A stretch of DNA of 64,000 nucleotides from UBA6115 sp012514225 (GTDB taxonomy: Bacteria; Bacillota; Clostridia; Christensenellales; Aristaeellaceae): assembly GCA_036756425.1 (NCBI GenBank), contig DAIOLC010000002.1, positions 59,840-123,839 on the forward strand. The letters are read 5' to 3'. The translations under genes and the position numbers were made by a program. The notes under the pieces are model-generated. The model saw only the letters and a program-made list of their open reading frames with translations, ran no database searches and was not told the DNA's origin. Position 1 is the first letter of the stretch, and each line of letters starts with the position of its first letter. This document shows positions 17,466 through 25,853 of the stretch, in pieces.

Positions 17466-18560
17466 ATGAAGACAAGAAGCCGCCTCTCCTTCCTCCTCAT
17501 CCTGGTTCTGCTCGCCGCGTCGCCCGCGCAGCCCCTGCGCGCGGAGCCCGCCCCGGCCTACGGAAAATACTCCGGTATGTTTTTCGGCACTTTCGACACC
17601 GCCATCTCCCTGATCGGCTTCGCGGAAAGCAAGGAGGTCTTCGACCGGGAGTACCAAAGGGCGGAGACGATGTTCACCGAGCTGCACCGGCAATTCAACC
17701 AGTACCTGCCCTACGAGGGGCTCAACAACCTGTATTTCGTCAACCGGAACGCGGCGGCCGGGCCGGTGAAAGTCCCCGGCGAGCTGTTCGGGCTGCTGGA
17801 ATACTGCAAGCGGATGCAGCCGCAAACCCGCGGCACGGTCAACGTCGCCCTGGGCGCTGTGCTGGCGCTCTGGCACGACGCGCGGGAAAGCGCCGAGGCG
17901 GACCCCGCGCATCCCGTCCTGCCGGACATTGAATCGCTGCGGGCGGCGGCCGGGCACACCGACATGGACGACGTCGTGCTGGACGCGGCGGGGCAGACCG
18001 TCTTTTTCCGAGACCCGCTGCTGAAACTCGACCTGGGCGCGGTCGCCAAGGGCTACGCGGCCGAAAAGGTCGCCCAGGCGCTGCTTAAAGGGCAGATGCC
18101 CCATTTCATCCTCAACGCCGGCGGCAACGTCCGGGCGGGCCTGTCCCCGATGGACGGGCGGCAGGAATGGAGCGTCGCCATCCAGGATCCGGACGGGGAG
18201 AATCTCCTCAGCCCGGACACCGGCGTCATCGACATTCTCTACCTGCACGACACGTCCGTCGTGACCAGCGGGGATTACCAGCGCTTCTTCATCGCCGGCG
18301 GGAGGCGCTACCACCACCTCATCTCGCCCGATACGCTGTTCCCGGCGGAACACATGCGCTCGGTTTCCATCGTCACCCGGGATTCCGCCTACGCCGACCT
18401 GCTGTCCACCGCGGTGTTCCTGATGCCTTTCGAGCAGGGCTACGACTTCGTCCGCTCCCTGGAAGGCGTGGAGGCCTACTGGGTGCTCAACGACCGCAGC
18501 GTGCGCATGACGCCCGGCCTGGAGGGCGCCGCCCATTCCCTGGGCGCCGGCCCGCACTGA
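17466..18560 (+). CDS. apbE: FAD:protein FMN transferase, ApbE family, exported
   Basis: ApbE enzymes attach FMN covalently to threonine or serine of target flavoproteins outside the membrane. The 364-residue protein starts with a signal peptide (SFLLILVLLAASPAQPLRAE) that has no lipobox cysteine, unlike many Gram-positive ApbE lipoproteins. Family motifs are LDLGAVAKGYAAEKVA, ILNAGGNVRAG, VVTSGDYQRFF and YHHLISPDT. It sits 4 bp after era, so it is co-transcribed with the phoH-era operon, and is followed by a terminator. No typical target (Rnf/Nqr subunits) is visible in the window. Confidence 0.93.
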   Translation: MKTRSRLSFLLILVLLAASPAQPLRAEPAPAYGKYSGMFFGTFDTAISLIGFAESKEVFDREYQRAETMFTELHRQFNQYLPYEGLNNLYFVNRNAAAGPVKVPGELFGLLEYCKRMQPQTRGTVNVALGAVLALWHDARESAEADPAHPVLPDIESLRAAAGHTDMDDVVLDAAGQTVFFRDPLLKLDLGAVAKGYAAEKVAQALLKGQMPHFILNAGGNVRAGLSPMDGRQEWSVAIQDPDGENLLSPDTGVIDILYLHDTSVVTSGDYQRFFIAGGRRYHHLISPDTLFPAEHMRSVSIVTRDSAYADLLSTAVFLMPFEQGYDFVRSLEGVEAYWVLNDRSVRMTPGLEGAAHSLGAGPH

Positions 18561-18590
18561 AAGGCACGGGCGGCTGATTTATTACAAGAA

Positions 18591-18620
18591 CTCCCGGCTT
18601 GAAGCCGGGAGCTTTCTTTT
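18591..18620 (+). terminator. Intrinsic terminator after apbE
   Basis: A hairpin with an 8-bp GC-rich stem (CTCCCGGC with GCCGGGAG) and a 5-nt loop is followed by CTTTCTTTT, ending the phoH-apbE operon. It may also slow transcription arriving from the convergent gene at 18642. Confidence 0.8.
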
Positions 18621-18641
18621 GGGGCGGATGCCAGCCCCCCG

Positions 18642-19565
18642 TCAGCGCAGCCGGTCGAACAGCTCCCCCGCCAGCGCGACCTGCTCGCCGACCAGGCGGA
18701 CGATTTCCTCCGCGGGCACCGTTTTCCCGCCCTCCGGCAGCTCCGCGGTGCGCCAGCCCGACGCCAGCACATTGTCCACCGCCGTCTTCAGGCAATCCGC
18801 CTCCCGCTCCAGCCGCAGGCTGCGTTTGAGCAGGTCTGCGGCCGCGTACAGCATGGAAAACAGGCTCAGCGCGCTTCGCCCGTCCGTTTCCGGCACGTGC
18901 AGGCACCGGTCCTCCGCCAGATAGACGGTGTAGGCGAGCGGCGCGCAGCCGCCCAGGTGGCACAGCAGCCGGTCCAGCAGCAAGGCGCCCTGATGGGGCG
19001 CCCAGACGGCCTGCCGGCGGGACAGGGCGGTCAGGCGGTCCGTGAAGACGTCTTCCATCGCCCGGACGGACGGCGCGGGCTGCGCCGCATACATCGCCGC
19101 GCGGGAGGCGGCGCTTTTCCAGACGGACTCCTGCTCAGCCGGCGGACAGAGCGCCAGGGGCTCCCCGCCCTGCGCCGCCTGGGCGACGGCAGAGACCGCC
19201 GCCTTGTTCAACTGAACGTCCAGGCCGGACAGCGGCCAGACGACGGCGCCCCCGGGCAGCTCCCCGCTCTTGAGCCGGCTGAAGGCCTGCGCGGCTTCCG
19301 GGAAATCGTAAGTCCGGAGGCCCGCGAAGCAGCCCAGGCGCCTGGCGAAGGCGGACGCCCGTTCCTGGCCGGCGGCCAGGACGACGGCCTCGGACTCGAA
19401 CGCCTGCGCGACCGCGGTCTCCTCGCTTTCGTCGGACAGGCCGGCTTCCCGCATCACCAGGCTGTGCCCGAAGGCGACGGCCACCGCGCCCAGCGCCTGC
19501 TGGAAAAGGCGCAGCTCCTCCCGGAACCGCGCCCTGTCCGCCAGAAACATGACCTTCGCGCGCAT
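18642..19565 (-). CDS. Isopropylmalate/isocitrate dehydrogenase-like protein lacking catalytic residues
   Basis: A 307-residue protein whose overall pattern follows the LeuB/isocitrate dehydrogenase fold but with the active site lost. The N-terminus (KVMFLADRARFREELRLF) occupies the place of the GDGIGPEV block. RRLGCFAGLRTYDFPE parallels the family segment with LGLFANLRP. The C-terminus (SMLYAAADLLKRSLRLE, VDNVLASGWRTAEL) closely resembles the LeuB C-terminal helices. The substrate arginines, the Tyr-Lys pair and the metal-binding aspartates (normally in TDNMFGDILSD; here APHQGALLLDR) are not recognisable. It starts 3 bp after capA and is last in the fhs operon. Homology is by pattern only; a role as a regulator or scaffold is open. 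Confidence 0.55.
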   Translation of the reverse strand: MRAKVMFLADRARFREELRLFQQALGAVAVAFGHSLVMREAGLSDESEETAVAQAFESEAVVLAAGQERASAFARRLGCFAGLRTYDFPEAAQAFSRLKSGELPGGAVVWPLSGLDVQLNKAAVSAVAQAAQGGEPLALCPPAEQESVWKSAASRAAMYAAQPAPSVRAMEDVFTDRLTALSRRQAVWAPHQGALLLDRLLCHLGGCAPLAYTVYLAEDRCLHVPETDGRSALSLFSMLYAAADLLKRSLRLEREADCLKTAVDNVLASGWRTAELPEGGKTVPAEEIVRLVGEQVALAGELFDRLR

Positions 19566-19568
19566 CGC

Positions 19569-20717
19569 TCAGTCCCAGTCCACCGGGTACCGGTCCACCG
19601 CGTATTCCAGCCCCTTTCCGTTGGAAAGCAGGACGTTGACCACATTGTCGATCAGGCGCTGGTCCGTGAAGGGGGTCGGCGCAAAGTCGTTGTAGTCGGT
19701 TTTGGAAGAGATGCGCGCGGGGATGATGCGGAAGGAGTCCGTCGTCACCCCGCTGTCCCTGACGTTGAACTTGATCTGGAACAGGAAGGTGCTCATGTCG
19801 CTGGGCTTGTTGTTGCCGGCGAAGCTGAAGTTCCCCAGCGAATAGACGATGTAGCGGTCCTTGTACTTCTCGATCGGGTTGATGCGGTGGCTGTGGTGTC
19901 CCAGCACCAGGTCGGCCCCCGCGTCGATGGTGGTCCGGCCCAGCCGGACCTGGTTGGCGTTGGGCTTGTAGTCCAGCTCCTGCCCCCAGTGGAAGCTGAC
20001 GATGACGATGTCGTGCTGCGCCTTGGCGCTGGCGACGTCCTGGGGCACCTGCACCAGCAGCTCCTCGACCTTCTCCCGGTATTGCTGGTAGGTGAGCATG
20101 GCGATGGACACCCCGTTCACCTTGTACACGCCCATGTTCGAGGAATCGCTCCACACGATGCCTGCGGCGTCCAGCGTGGCCTTGGTCTCGTTCAGGCCGG
20201 TTTCGCCGTGGTCCATGACGTGGTTGTTTTCCAGCGCCACCGCCTCGATGCTGCCGTCGGTCAGGATGCTCACGTATTCCGGCGGGGCGGAGAAAACGAA
20301 CTGGTTGCTGCTCTTGTAGACCGGCGCCGTGGTCAGCGTGGACTCGAAATTGACGAGGGTCAGGTCGTCCTGTTCGAGGATTTCCTTCACGTTGCGCGTC
20401 ACGAAGTTCAGGTCGCCGCCCTGGCGCTTCAGCTCGCGCTCGAAAATGGAATCCCCGCGCTTTCGCACGTCCCCGCCGATGGTGGTGTCCCCGCCGGCCG
20501 TCACGATGACCTGGACGGTGCCGTCCTGGAACACGCGCTCCGGGGAAGGGGTCGCGCCTTCCGGCGCGGCCGTCTGCCCGGGGACGGCAGCCGGCGGCTC
20601 CGGGGTGGTGTCCGCCTGTGGCGCAAGCTCAATCAGCGACACCTCGTCGTCCGCGCGGGAAACGTTCAGGGAGAACAGCAGCAAGGCAATCAGCAGCAGG
20701 GAACCCAGTCTTCTCAT
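19569..20717 (-). CDS. CapA-family (PGA_cap) exported metallophosphatase-like protein
   Basis: A 382-residue CapA-type protein, a family related to metallophosphoesterases and named for poly-gamma-glutamate capsule synthesis, although most clostridial members have no tested role. After a signal peptide (LGSLLLIALLLFSLNVSRA) and a proline/threonine-rich linker, the domain shows VTAGGDTTIGGD, LTLVNFESTLT, EAVALENNHVMDHG, IVIVSFHWGQE, GADLVLGHHSHRI and YIVYSLGNFSF. The ATG at 20717 has AGGAGAAG upstream and overlaps the aminotransferase stop (ATGA). No capsule genes are nearby; neighbours are amino acid and folate genes. Confidence 0.88.
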   Translation of the reverse strand: MRRLGSLLLIALLLFSLNVSRADDEVSLIELAPQADTTPEPPAAVPGQTAAPEGATPSPERVFQDGTVQVIVTAGGDTTIGGDVRKRGDSIFERELKRQGGDLNFVTRNVKEILEQDDLTLVNFESTLTTAPVYKSSNQFVFSAPPEYVSILTDGSIEAVALENNHVMDHGETGLNETKATLDAAGIVWSDSSNMGVYKVNGVSIAMLTYQQYREKVEELLVQVPQDVASAKAQHDIVIVSFHWGQELDYKPNANQVRLGRTTIDAGADLVLGHHSHRINPIEKYKDRYIVYSLGNFSFAGNNKPSDMSTFLFQIKFNVRDSGVTTDSFRIIPARISSKTDYNDFAPTPFTDQRLIDNVVNVLLSNGKGLEYAVDRYPVDWD

Positions 20718-21904
20718 CACTTCTCCTGTTTCAGCTTTTCCAGGAAGGCGCCGATGCGCTCGAACGCCTCCATCAGTTTGTCCACCGCCGTCGCGTAGCA
20801 GCAGCGGATGTGGCCTTCCCCGCTGGACCCGAAGGCTGAGCCGGGCACGCACACCACGTGGTATTCCGTCAGCAGCCGGTCGCAGAACGCCTCGCTGCTC
20901 AGGCCCGTGTGCCGGATGGAGGGGAAGGTGTAGAAGGCGCCCCTGGGCTCGAAGCAGGGCAGCCCCATGTCCCGGAAGGAATCCAGCGTCAGCCTGCGCC
21001 GCCGGTCATAGCTCTCCCGCATCCGGACGACTTCAGCATACCCGTTTTCCCGGCCCTGCCGGAGCGCGCTCCAGGAAGCCACCTGGCTTTGCCGGCTGGC
21101 GCACATGATTGTGTACTGGTGGATGCGGGACACGGCCGCCACAATCGGCTCGTCCGCGCACAGGTAGCCCAGGCGGAACCCGGTCATCGCAAAGGCCTTG
21201 GAGAACCCGCTGATGACCATGGTGCGCTCCCGCATCCCCGGGAAGCCCGCGATGGATTGCTGGCGGAACCCGTCGTAGCATAACTCGGCGTAGATTTCGT
21301 CGCTCAGGACGAACAGGTCGTGCCGGACGGCCACCTCCGCGATGGCCGCCAGCTTTTCCGGCGGCATGACGCCCCCGGTCGGGTTGTTGGGGTAGGAAAG
21401 CACCAGCACGCGGCTTTTCTTCGTGATGCAGCGCTCCAGGTCTTCCGGCGTCAGCTCGAAGCCGGTTTCCGCGCGCGTCGGCACATAGACCGGCGTCCCG
21501 CCGGCGAACATCGCGCAGGCGCCGTAGCTGATGTAGCAGGGTTCGGGGATGAGCACCTCGTCCCCCGGGCTGACCAGGGCGCGCATGGCGATGTCGATGG
21601 CCTCGCTGGCGCCGACGGTCACCAGGGTTTCGGTATGGGGCGAATACGAGAGACCGAAGCGCTCCTTCAGGTACAGGGCGATTTCCTCGCGCAGCGGCTG
21701 GATGCCGGCGTTGGTGGTGTAGGAGGTCTCCCCGTCCAGCAGGCTGTCGATCGCGGAGTTGCGCACCTTGAACGGGGTGACGAAGTCCGGCTCCCCCACG
21801 CCCAGGGAAATCGCGTTCTTCATCGTGCCGGCCACGTCGAAGAAGCGGCGGATGGCGCTGGGCGGCACGGCGCTGACGGCGGGGTTGATGAATCGTTCGC
21901 TCAC
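20717..21904 (-). CDS. Class I/II pyridoxal-phosphate aminotransferase (AlaT/YugH-like)
   Basis: A 395-residue fold-type I aminotransferase. Visible landmarks are the opening RRFFDVAGTMKNAISLGVGEPDF, YTTNAGIQPLREEIA, the PLP-contact block VLVLSYPNNPTGGV, DEIYAELCYDG, the Schiff-base lysine in ISGFSKAFAMTGFRLGY, and the substrate arginine in HIRCCYA. The GTG start at 21904 overlaps the stop of the Lrp gene (GTGA), and its own stop overlaps capA. An Lrp regulator next to a YugH-like aminotransferase resembles the Bacillus AlaR-AlaT pair, so alanine or branched-chain transamination is plausible; the substrate cannot be fixed from sequence. Confidence 0.9.
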   Translation of the reverse strand: MSERFINPAVSAVPPSAIRRFFDVAGTMKNAISLGVGEPDFVTPFKVRNSAIDSLLDGETSYTTNAGIQPLREEIALYLKERFGLSYSPHTETLVTVGASEAIDIAMRALVSPGDEVLIPEPCYISYGACAMFAGGTPVYVPTRAETGFELTPEDLERCITKKSRVLVLSYPNNPTGGVMPPEKLAAIAEVAVRHDLFVLSDEIYAELCYDGFRQQSIAGFPGMRERTMVISGFSKAFAMTGFRLGYLCADEPIVAAVSRIHQYTIMCASRQSQVASWSALRQGRENGYAEVVRMRESYDRRRRLTLDSFRDMGLPCFEPRGAFYTFPSIRHTGLSSEAFCDRLLTEYHVVCVPGSAFGSSGEGHIRCCYATAVDKLMEAFERIGAFLEKLKQEK

Positions 21905-22392
21905 GGTGAGACAGTCAGCCTCCCGTCCGCGTCCGGCTGGTCGAACACCACGCCGTCCTGCTTGTAGCGTTTCAGGACGAAGCTGGTGCTGGTGCCCGTC
22001 ACGGTTTCCAGGGGGCTTAAGCGCTCGGACACGAACTGCGCCAGCTCCTTGAGCGTGGGCGCCGCCACCTGGATGAGCAGGTCGTAGGCGCCGCTCATCA
22101 GGTAGAGGCTGCGCACCTCCTCGAAGCTGTTGATGCGCTTGGCGACCGCGTCGAAGCCGAAGTCGCGCTGGGGGGTCACCTTGACCTCGATCATCGCCTC
22201 GACCAGGTTGCGCTCCGCCTTGTCCCAGTTGACCACGGGGCGGTAGCACAGGATGACCCGCTCCCGCTCCAGGCCGTCGATAATCCCGGCCAGCTCCCGC
22301 GTGTCCATGCCCAGCATGGACGCCATCTTTTCCAGCGGAATCCGGCAATCCTCGTTGAGCAGGTCCAGGACCCGCCTCTGTTCTCCGTTCAT
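21901..22392 (-). CDS. Lrp/AsnC family transcriptional regulator
   Basis: A 163-residue regulator with an N-terminal helix-turn-helix (RRVLDLLNEDCRIPLEKMA, MLGMDTRELAGIIDGLE) and a C-terminal RAM ligand-binding domain (VEAMIEVKVTPQRDFGFD, EEVRSLYLMSGAYDLLIQV). The ATG at 22392 was chosen because AAGGAGC stands upstream and the frame before it lies within fhs. It is 8 bp after fhs and overlaps the aminotransferase gene by 4 bp, so it likely senses an amino acid and controls this operon or its own promoter. Confidence 0.92.
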   Translation of the reverse strand: MNGEQRRVLDLLNEDCRIPLEKMASMLGMDTRELAGIIDGLERERVILCYRPVVNWDKAERNLVEAMIEVKVTPQRDFGFDAVAKRINSFEEVRSLYLMSGAYDLLIQVAAPTLKELAQFVSERLSPLETVTGTSTSFVLKRYKQDGVVFDQPDADGRLTVSP

Positions 22393-22400
22393 TTTGCTCC

Positions 22401-24068
22401 TTAGAAAATCCCGCTGATGACGCCGTCCTCGTCCACGTCGATGGCAAGGGCCGCGGGCTGCTTGGGCAGGCCGGGCATCGCGATGATGTCCCCGGCAAAG
22501 GCGACGACGAAGCCCGCGCCGCCGGACAGGCGCACGTCGCGGATGGTCAGCTCGAAGCCCTCCGGCGCGCCCAGCTGCTTGGGGTCGTCGCTGAAGGAGT
22601 ACTGTGTCTTGGCGATGCACACCGGCACCCCGCCAAAGCCGTCGTCCGTCAGCTGCTGCAGAATCTTGCGCGCCTGGGCGGTGAAGGTCACGCTGCCGGC
22701 GTGGTACACCTTCCTGGCAATCGCCTCGATCTTCTCCTTCAGCGGCAGGCCGATGTCGTAGGTGAACTGCAGCTGGCTTCCCTTGCCCTTGTCGGCCACG
22801 GCGGCGACCGTCTTGGCCAGCTCCTTGGTCCCCTGGCCGCCCTTGGCCCAGCCGTCGGAGAACTCGCAGGGCACCTTCTCCGCCTTCATCAGGTCCTCAA
22901 GCGCCTTGATCTCCGCGTCCGAATCGGTCACGAAATGGTTGATGGCGACCACGGCGGGCAGCTTCCACACCTTGCGTACGTTGCGCACGTGCTGCAGCAG
23001 GTTCTGGGCGCCGGCCAGCAGGGCTTCCACGTTCTCCCGGCCCAGGTCGGCCTTCAGGACGCCGCCGTGGTGCTTCAGCGCGCGGATGGTGGCCACGATG
23101 ACCACGCAGTCCGGGCGCAGCCCGCTGGCGCGGCACTTGATGTCGATGAACTTCTCGGCGCCCAGGTCGGCGCCGAAGCCGGCTTCCGTCACCACGTAAT
23201 CGGCCAGTTTCAGCGCCGTCCGGGTCGCCGTGACGGAGTTGCAGCCGTGGGCGATGTTGGCGAAGGGGCCGCCGTGGATGAGCGCGGGGGTATGGTCGAT
23301 GGTCTGGACGAGGTTGGGCATCATGGCGTCCCGCAGCAGCGCCGTCATCGCGCCCGCGCAGCCGATCTGGGCGCAGGTGATGTTCTTGCCGGAAAAGTCG
23401 CGGGCGACCACGATGTTTCCCAGCCGCTTCTTCAGGTCCTGCAGGTCGCCGGCCATGCAGAAGGTCGCCATGACCTCGCTGGCCGCGGTGATGTCAAAGC
23501 CGTCCTCGCGCGGTACGCCGTTCTTGTCGCCGCCCAGGCCGCCGACGATGCTGCGCAGCTGGCGGTCGTTCATGTCCATGCAGCGGCGCACGCGCACCTG
23601 GCGGGCGTCGATGTTCAGGGCGTTGCCCTGCTGGATGTGGTTGTCCACCATCGCGCACAGCAGGTTGTTGGCGGTCGTGATGGCGTGGAAATCGCCGGTA
23701 AAGTGGAGGTTGATGCTCTCCATCGGCAGCACCTGGGCGTAGCCGCCGCCCGTCGCGCCGCCCTTCATCCCGAACACCGGGCCCATGGACGGCTCCCGCA
23801 GCGCCAGCATCGAGGATTTCCCGATGGCGCGCAGCCCGTCCGCCAGGCCGATGGAAACCGTGGTCTTCCCCTCGCCCGCCGTCGTCGGCGTGATGGCGGT
23901 GACCAGGATGAGCTTGCCCTTCTGCGGCTTGTCCTTCAGCCGGATGGGGTCCACCTTGGCGACGCTGTCGCCATAGGGCTGCAGCGCGTTCGCCGGAATC
24001 CCGCAGTCCTTGGCGATTTTGGTGATGGGAAGCAGCTTGGCTTTCTGGGCGATCTGGATGTCGTTCAT
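22401..24068 (-). CDS. fhs: Formate-tetrahydrofolate ligase
   Basis: Fhs makes 10-formyltetrahydrofolate from formate, THF and ATP; it feeds purine synthesis and, in acetogens, the methyl branch of the Wood-Ljungdahl pathway. The 555-residue length is usual. Motifs include the P-loop-like TAGEGKTTVSIGLADGL, REPSMGPVFGMKGGATGGGYAQV, the downstream FTGDFHAIT, and GGPFANIAHGCNS. A promoter-like region with an imperfect palindrome lies just upstream. Fhs leads the fhs-lrp-aminotransferase-capA-dehydrogenase-like unit. No other C1 genes are adjacent, so acetogenesis cannot be concluded. Confidence 0.98.
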   Translation of the reverse strand: MNDIQIAQKAKLLPITKIAKDCGIPANALQPYGDSVAKVDPIRLKDKPQKGKLILVTAITPTTAGEGKTTVSIGLADGLRAIGKSSMLALREPSMGPVFGMKGGATGGGYAQVLPMESINLHFTGDFHAITTANNLLCAMVDNHIQQGNALNIDARQVRVRRCMDMNDRQLRSIVGGLGGDKNGVPREDGFDITAASEVMATFCMAGDLQDLKKRLGNIVVARDFSGKNITCAQIGCAGAMTALLRDAMMPNLVQTIDHTPALIHGGPFANIAHGCNSVTATRTALKLADYVVTEAGFGADLGAEKFIDIKCRASGLRPDCVVIVATIRALKHHGGVLKADLGRENVEALLAGAQNLLQHVRNVRKVWKLPAVVAINHFVTDSDAEIKALEDLMKAEKVPCEFSDGWAKGGQGTKELAKTVAAVADKGKGSQLQFTYDIGLPLKEKIEAIARKVYHAGSVTFTAQARKILQQLTDDGFGGVPVCIAKTQYSFSDDPKQLGAPEGFELTIRDVRLSGGAGFVVAFAGDIIAMPGLPKQPAALAIDVDEDGVISGIF

Positions 24069-24095
24069 GGTCCCCTCCTGTCAACAATCTATTTG

Positions 24096-24115
24096 ATTAT
24101 AAGGTATCCGATATC
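24096..24115 (-). promoter_or_regulatory. -10 box and candidate operator in front of fhs
   Basis: A perfect minus-strand TATAAT (24096-24101) is preceded by the imperfect palindrome GGTATC-C-GATATC (24103-24115) located in the spacer; no good -35 box is seen. The weak -35 and the palindrome suggest control by the adjacent GntR or Lrp protein. Confidence 0.4.
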
Positions 24116-24137
24116 AAAGGGCGCGCGGCGCCCGGCT

Positions 24138-24824
24138 TTACCTGGCTTCCGAGCGCCTGAGGGACACCGCGGACAGGCAGGTCAGCATGCTTTCGTTGAG
24201 GTGCTTGGCCATCAGCGCGCTGAATTCCGTCTCCTCCCCCTTTTCCAGCATCCGGAGCAGGTCGTGGTGCTCCTGCTGGGCGTTGGAGCGGCGCACGATG
24301 CTGGCGATGGCCATATGGGAGAAGCGCAGGACGTACTCCTCCTGGCTTTCGATTACGCGCAGGATGCGCCGCTTGTCGGAGATGTTCTCGATGGTGCCGT
24401 GGAAGGCGCGGTTGAGCACGGCCAGCTCGTCCGCGTCCTCGGCCTTCTGGCTGACGTCCATCGCTTCCAGGATTTCATGCAGCTCGCGCAGGTGCCGCGC
24501 GGTGACATTCCGGAAAATCGAGGGGATAATCAGCATCATCAGCGCGTTGCGGATGGTGAAGGTTTCCTCGATGTCCTCGATCGTGAACGCGCGCACGACC
24601 ACGCCGCGGCGCTCCACGTACTCCACCAGCCCGTCCAGCTCCAGCTTGCGGAAGGCTTCCCGCAGCGGGGTCCGGGAAATATGGAGGCTCTCGGCGTACA
24701 CGGTCTCGATGAGCCTGGAGCCCGCCGGGATGTCCCCCATGATGATCGCGTGCTTGAGCGTCTCATAGGTCGATTCCCTGATGGGCTTGTTCATCTGTAC
24801 GCGGTCCAGGCGGCTTCGCTCCAC
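24138..24824 (-). CDS. GntR-family regulator with FCD ligand domain
   Basis: A 228-residue FadR-subfamily regulator. The N-terminal winged helix reads STYETLKHAIIMGDIPAGSR, SLHISRTPLREAFRKLE, DGLVEYVERRGVVVR, and residues about 100-220 form the all-helical FCD domain with its metal/ligand histidines (NRAFHGTIENIS, EHHDLLRMLEKGE, KHLNESM). The GTG at 24824 is preferred because GGGAGG precedes it; an ATG at 24794 is the alternative and has no ribosome site. It lies 69 bp upstream of fhs on the same strand with its own promoter, so fhs or a C1/organic acid gene is a reasonable target. Confidence 0.9.
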   Translation of the reverse strand: MERSRLDRVQMNKPIRESTYETLKHAIIMGDIPAGSRLIETVYAESLHISRTPLREAFRKLELDGLVEYVERRGVVVRAFTIEDIEETFTIRNALMMLIIPSIFRNVTARHLRELHEILEAMDVSQKAEDADELAVLNRAFHGTIENISDKRRILRVIESQEEYVLRFSHMAIASIVRRSNAQQEHHDLLRMLEKGEETEFSALMAKHLNESMLTCLSAVSLRRSEAR

Positions 24825-24856
24825 ACGCGCTTCCCTCCCTGCTTTTTTCCTGTACG

Positions 24857-24885
24857 AGTGTAGCGGCAAAGGCCTTGAATGTCAA
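24857..24885 (-). promoter_or_regulatory. Putative sigma-A promoter of the GntR gene
   Basis: Minus-strand TTGACA, a 17-bp spacer and TACACT, 32 bp upstream of the GTG start. Confidence 0.65.
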
Positions 24886-24932
24886 GGACAGGCGCGGCGT
24901 TTCGCCTTCAAGCATACAGAAAACGGCGGGGA

Positions 24933-25853
24933 TTACCGGCCTGGGCCAGCCTGCCCCCCGGGCTCCCACATCAGGGCGGAGGGCCTGAACGCCTCTCCCT
25001 GCCGGGTAAAAACGCCCAGCAGCCGGCCGTAAAGCGTCAGGCAGACGCGGGCCCCCTCCGGCGGCGTCCCTTCTCCCTCGAGCCTGGAAACCGGCAGCGG
25101 GACCCCGTTGATTGCGGGCTTCTCCAGTTCGTCCGGCACCGCGAAGCGCGGCATGAAGGCCAGCGCCTCCAGGGGCGGGCGCAGCCACGCCTGCCCGGCC
25201 GGCCGGCCGGACTCCGCCCAACGCGCAAGGCCTTCGGGCGTGACGGCGTCCCGCAGCAGGAAATCCCCCGACTTTTCGCGCAGCAGGAAGCGCAGGTGGG
25301 CGGGGCAGCCCAGGGACCGGCCCAGGTCATGGCACAGCGTCCGGATATAGGTTCCCTTCCCGCAGGTGACGCGCAGCAGGTAGCCGTCCGCCCCCGTCTT
25401 CCTGAGCAGGCGGATTTCCCCCACCCAAACCTCCCGCGCCGCCAGTGGCGCTTCCCGCCCGCTGCGAGCGAGCTTGTAGGCGGCTTCCCCGCCGGTCTTG
25501 AGCGCGGAGTACTGCGGGGGCGTCTGCGTTGACGTACCGGTAAAACGGGGCAGCGCGGCGGCCAGGTCTTGCTCGCTCGGAACAGGCCCGCCCCGCTGCG
25601 TCACCCTGCCCTGGGCGTCCTGGGTGTCCGTCTCGACCCCAAATGCGATTTCCGCCAGGTACTGCTTGCCTCCGCCCATCAGGTCGTCGCACAGGCGCGT
25701 TGCCCGCCCGGTCAATACAACCAGCACCCCGGCCGCCTCCGGGTCCAGGGTTCCGGCGTGGCCGGCCTTGGCGCCCAGCAGGCGTTTCACAAAAGCGACC
25801 GCCTGGGCGGACGACATCCCAGGCGGCTTGTAAAAGTTGATGGCCGCGTTCAT
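24933..25853 (-). CDS. truB: tRNA pseudouridine(55) synthase TruB
   Basis: TruB makes the universally conserved pseudouridine 55 in the tRNA T-loop. The ATG at 25853 gives 306 residues. The catalytic block is GHAGTLDPEAAGVL with Asp37 as nucleophile (the usual Thr is Ala here), and GKGTYIRTLCHDLG is the second family signature. A C-terminal PUA-like extension follows. It overlaps nrnA by 4 bp (ATGA) and ends the rimP-to-truB operon; the ribF that often follows is absent. Confidence 0.96.
   Translation of the reverse strand: MNAAINFYKPPGMSSAQAVAFVKRLLGAKAGHAGTLDPEAAGVLVVLTGRATRLCDDLMGGGKQYLAEIAFGVETDTQDAQGRVTQRGGPVPSEQDLAAALPRFTGTSTQTPPQYSALKTGGEAAYKLARSGREAPLAAREVWVGEIRLLRKTGADGYLLRVTCGKGTYIRTLCHDLGRSLGCPAHLRFLLREKSGDFLLRDAVTPEGLARWAESGRPAGQAWLRPPLEALAFMPRFAVPDELEKPAINGVPLPVSRLEGEGTPPEGARVCLTLYGRLLGVFTRQGEAFRPSALMWEPGGQAGPGR

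Noticed and set aside
24069..24137. Tetrahydrofolate riboswitch in front of fhs
   Set aside because: Only 69 bp separate the genes, too short for the aptamer plus promoter, and no conserved core is seen.
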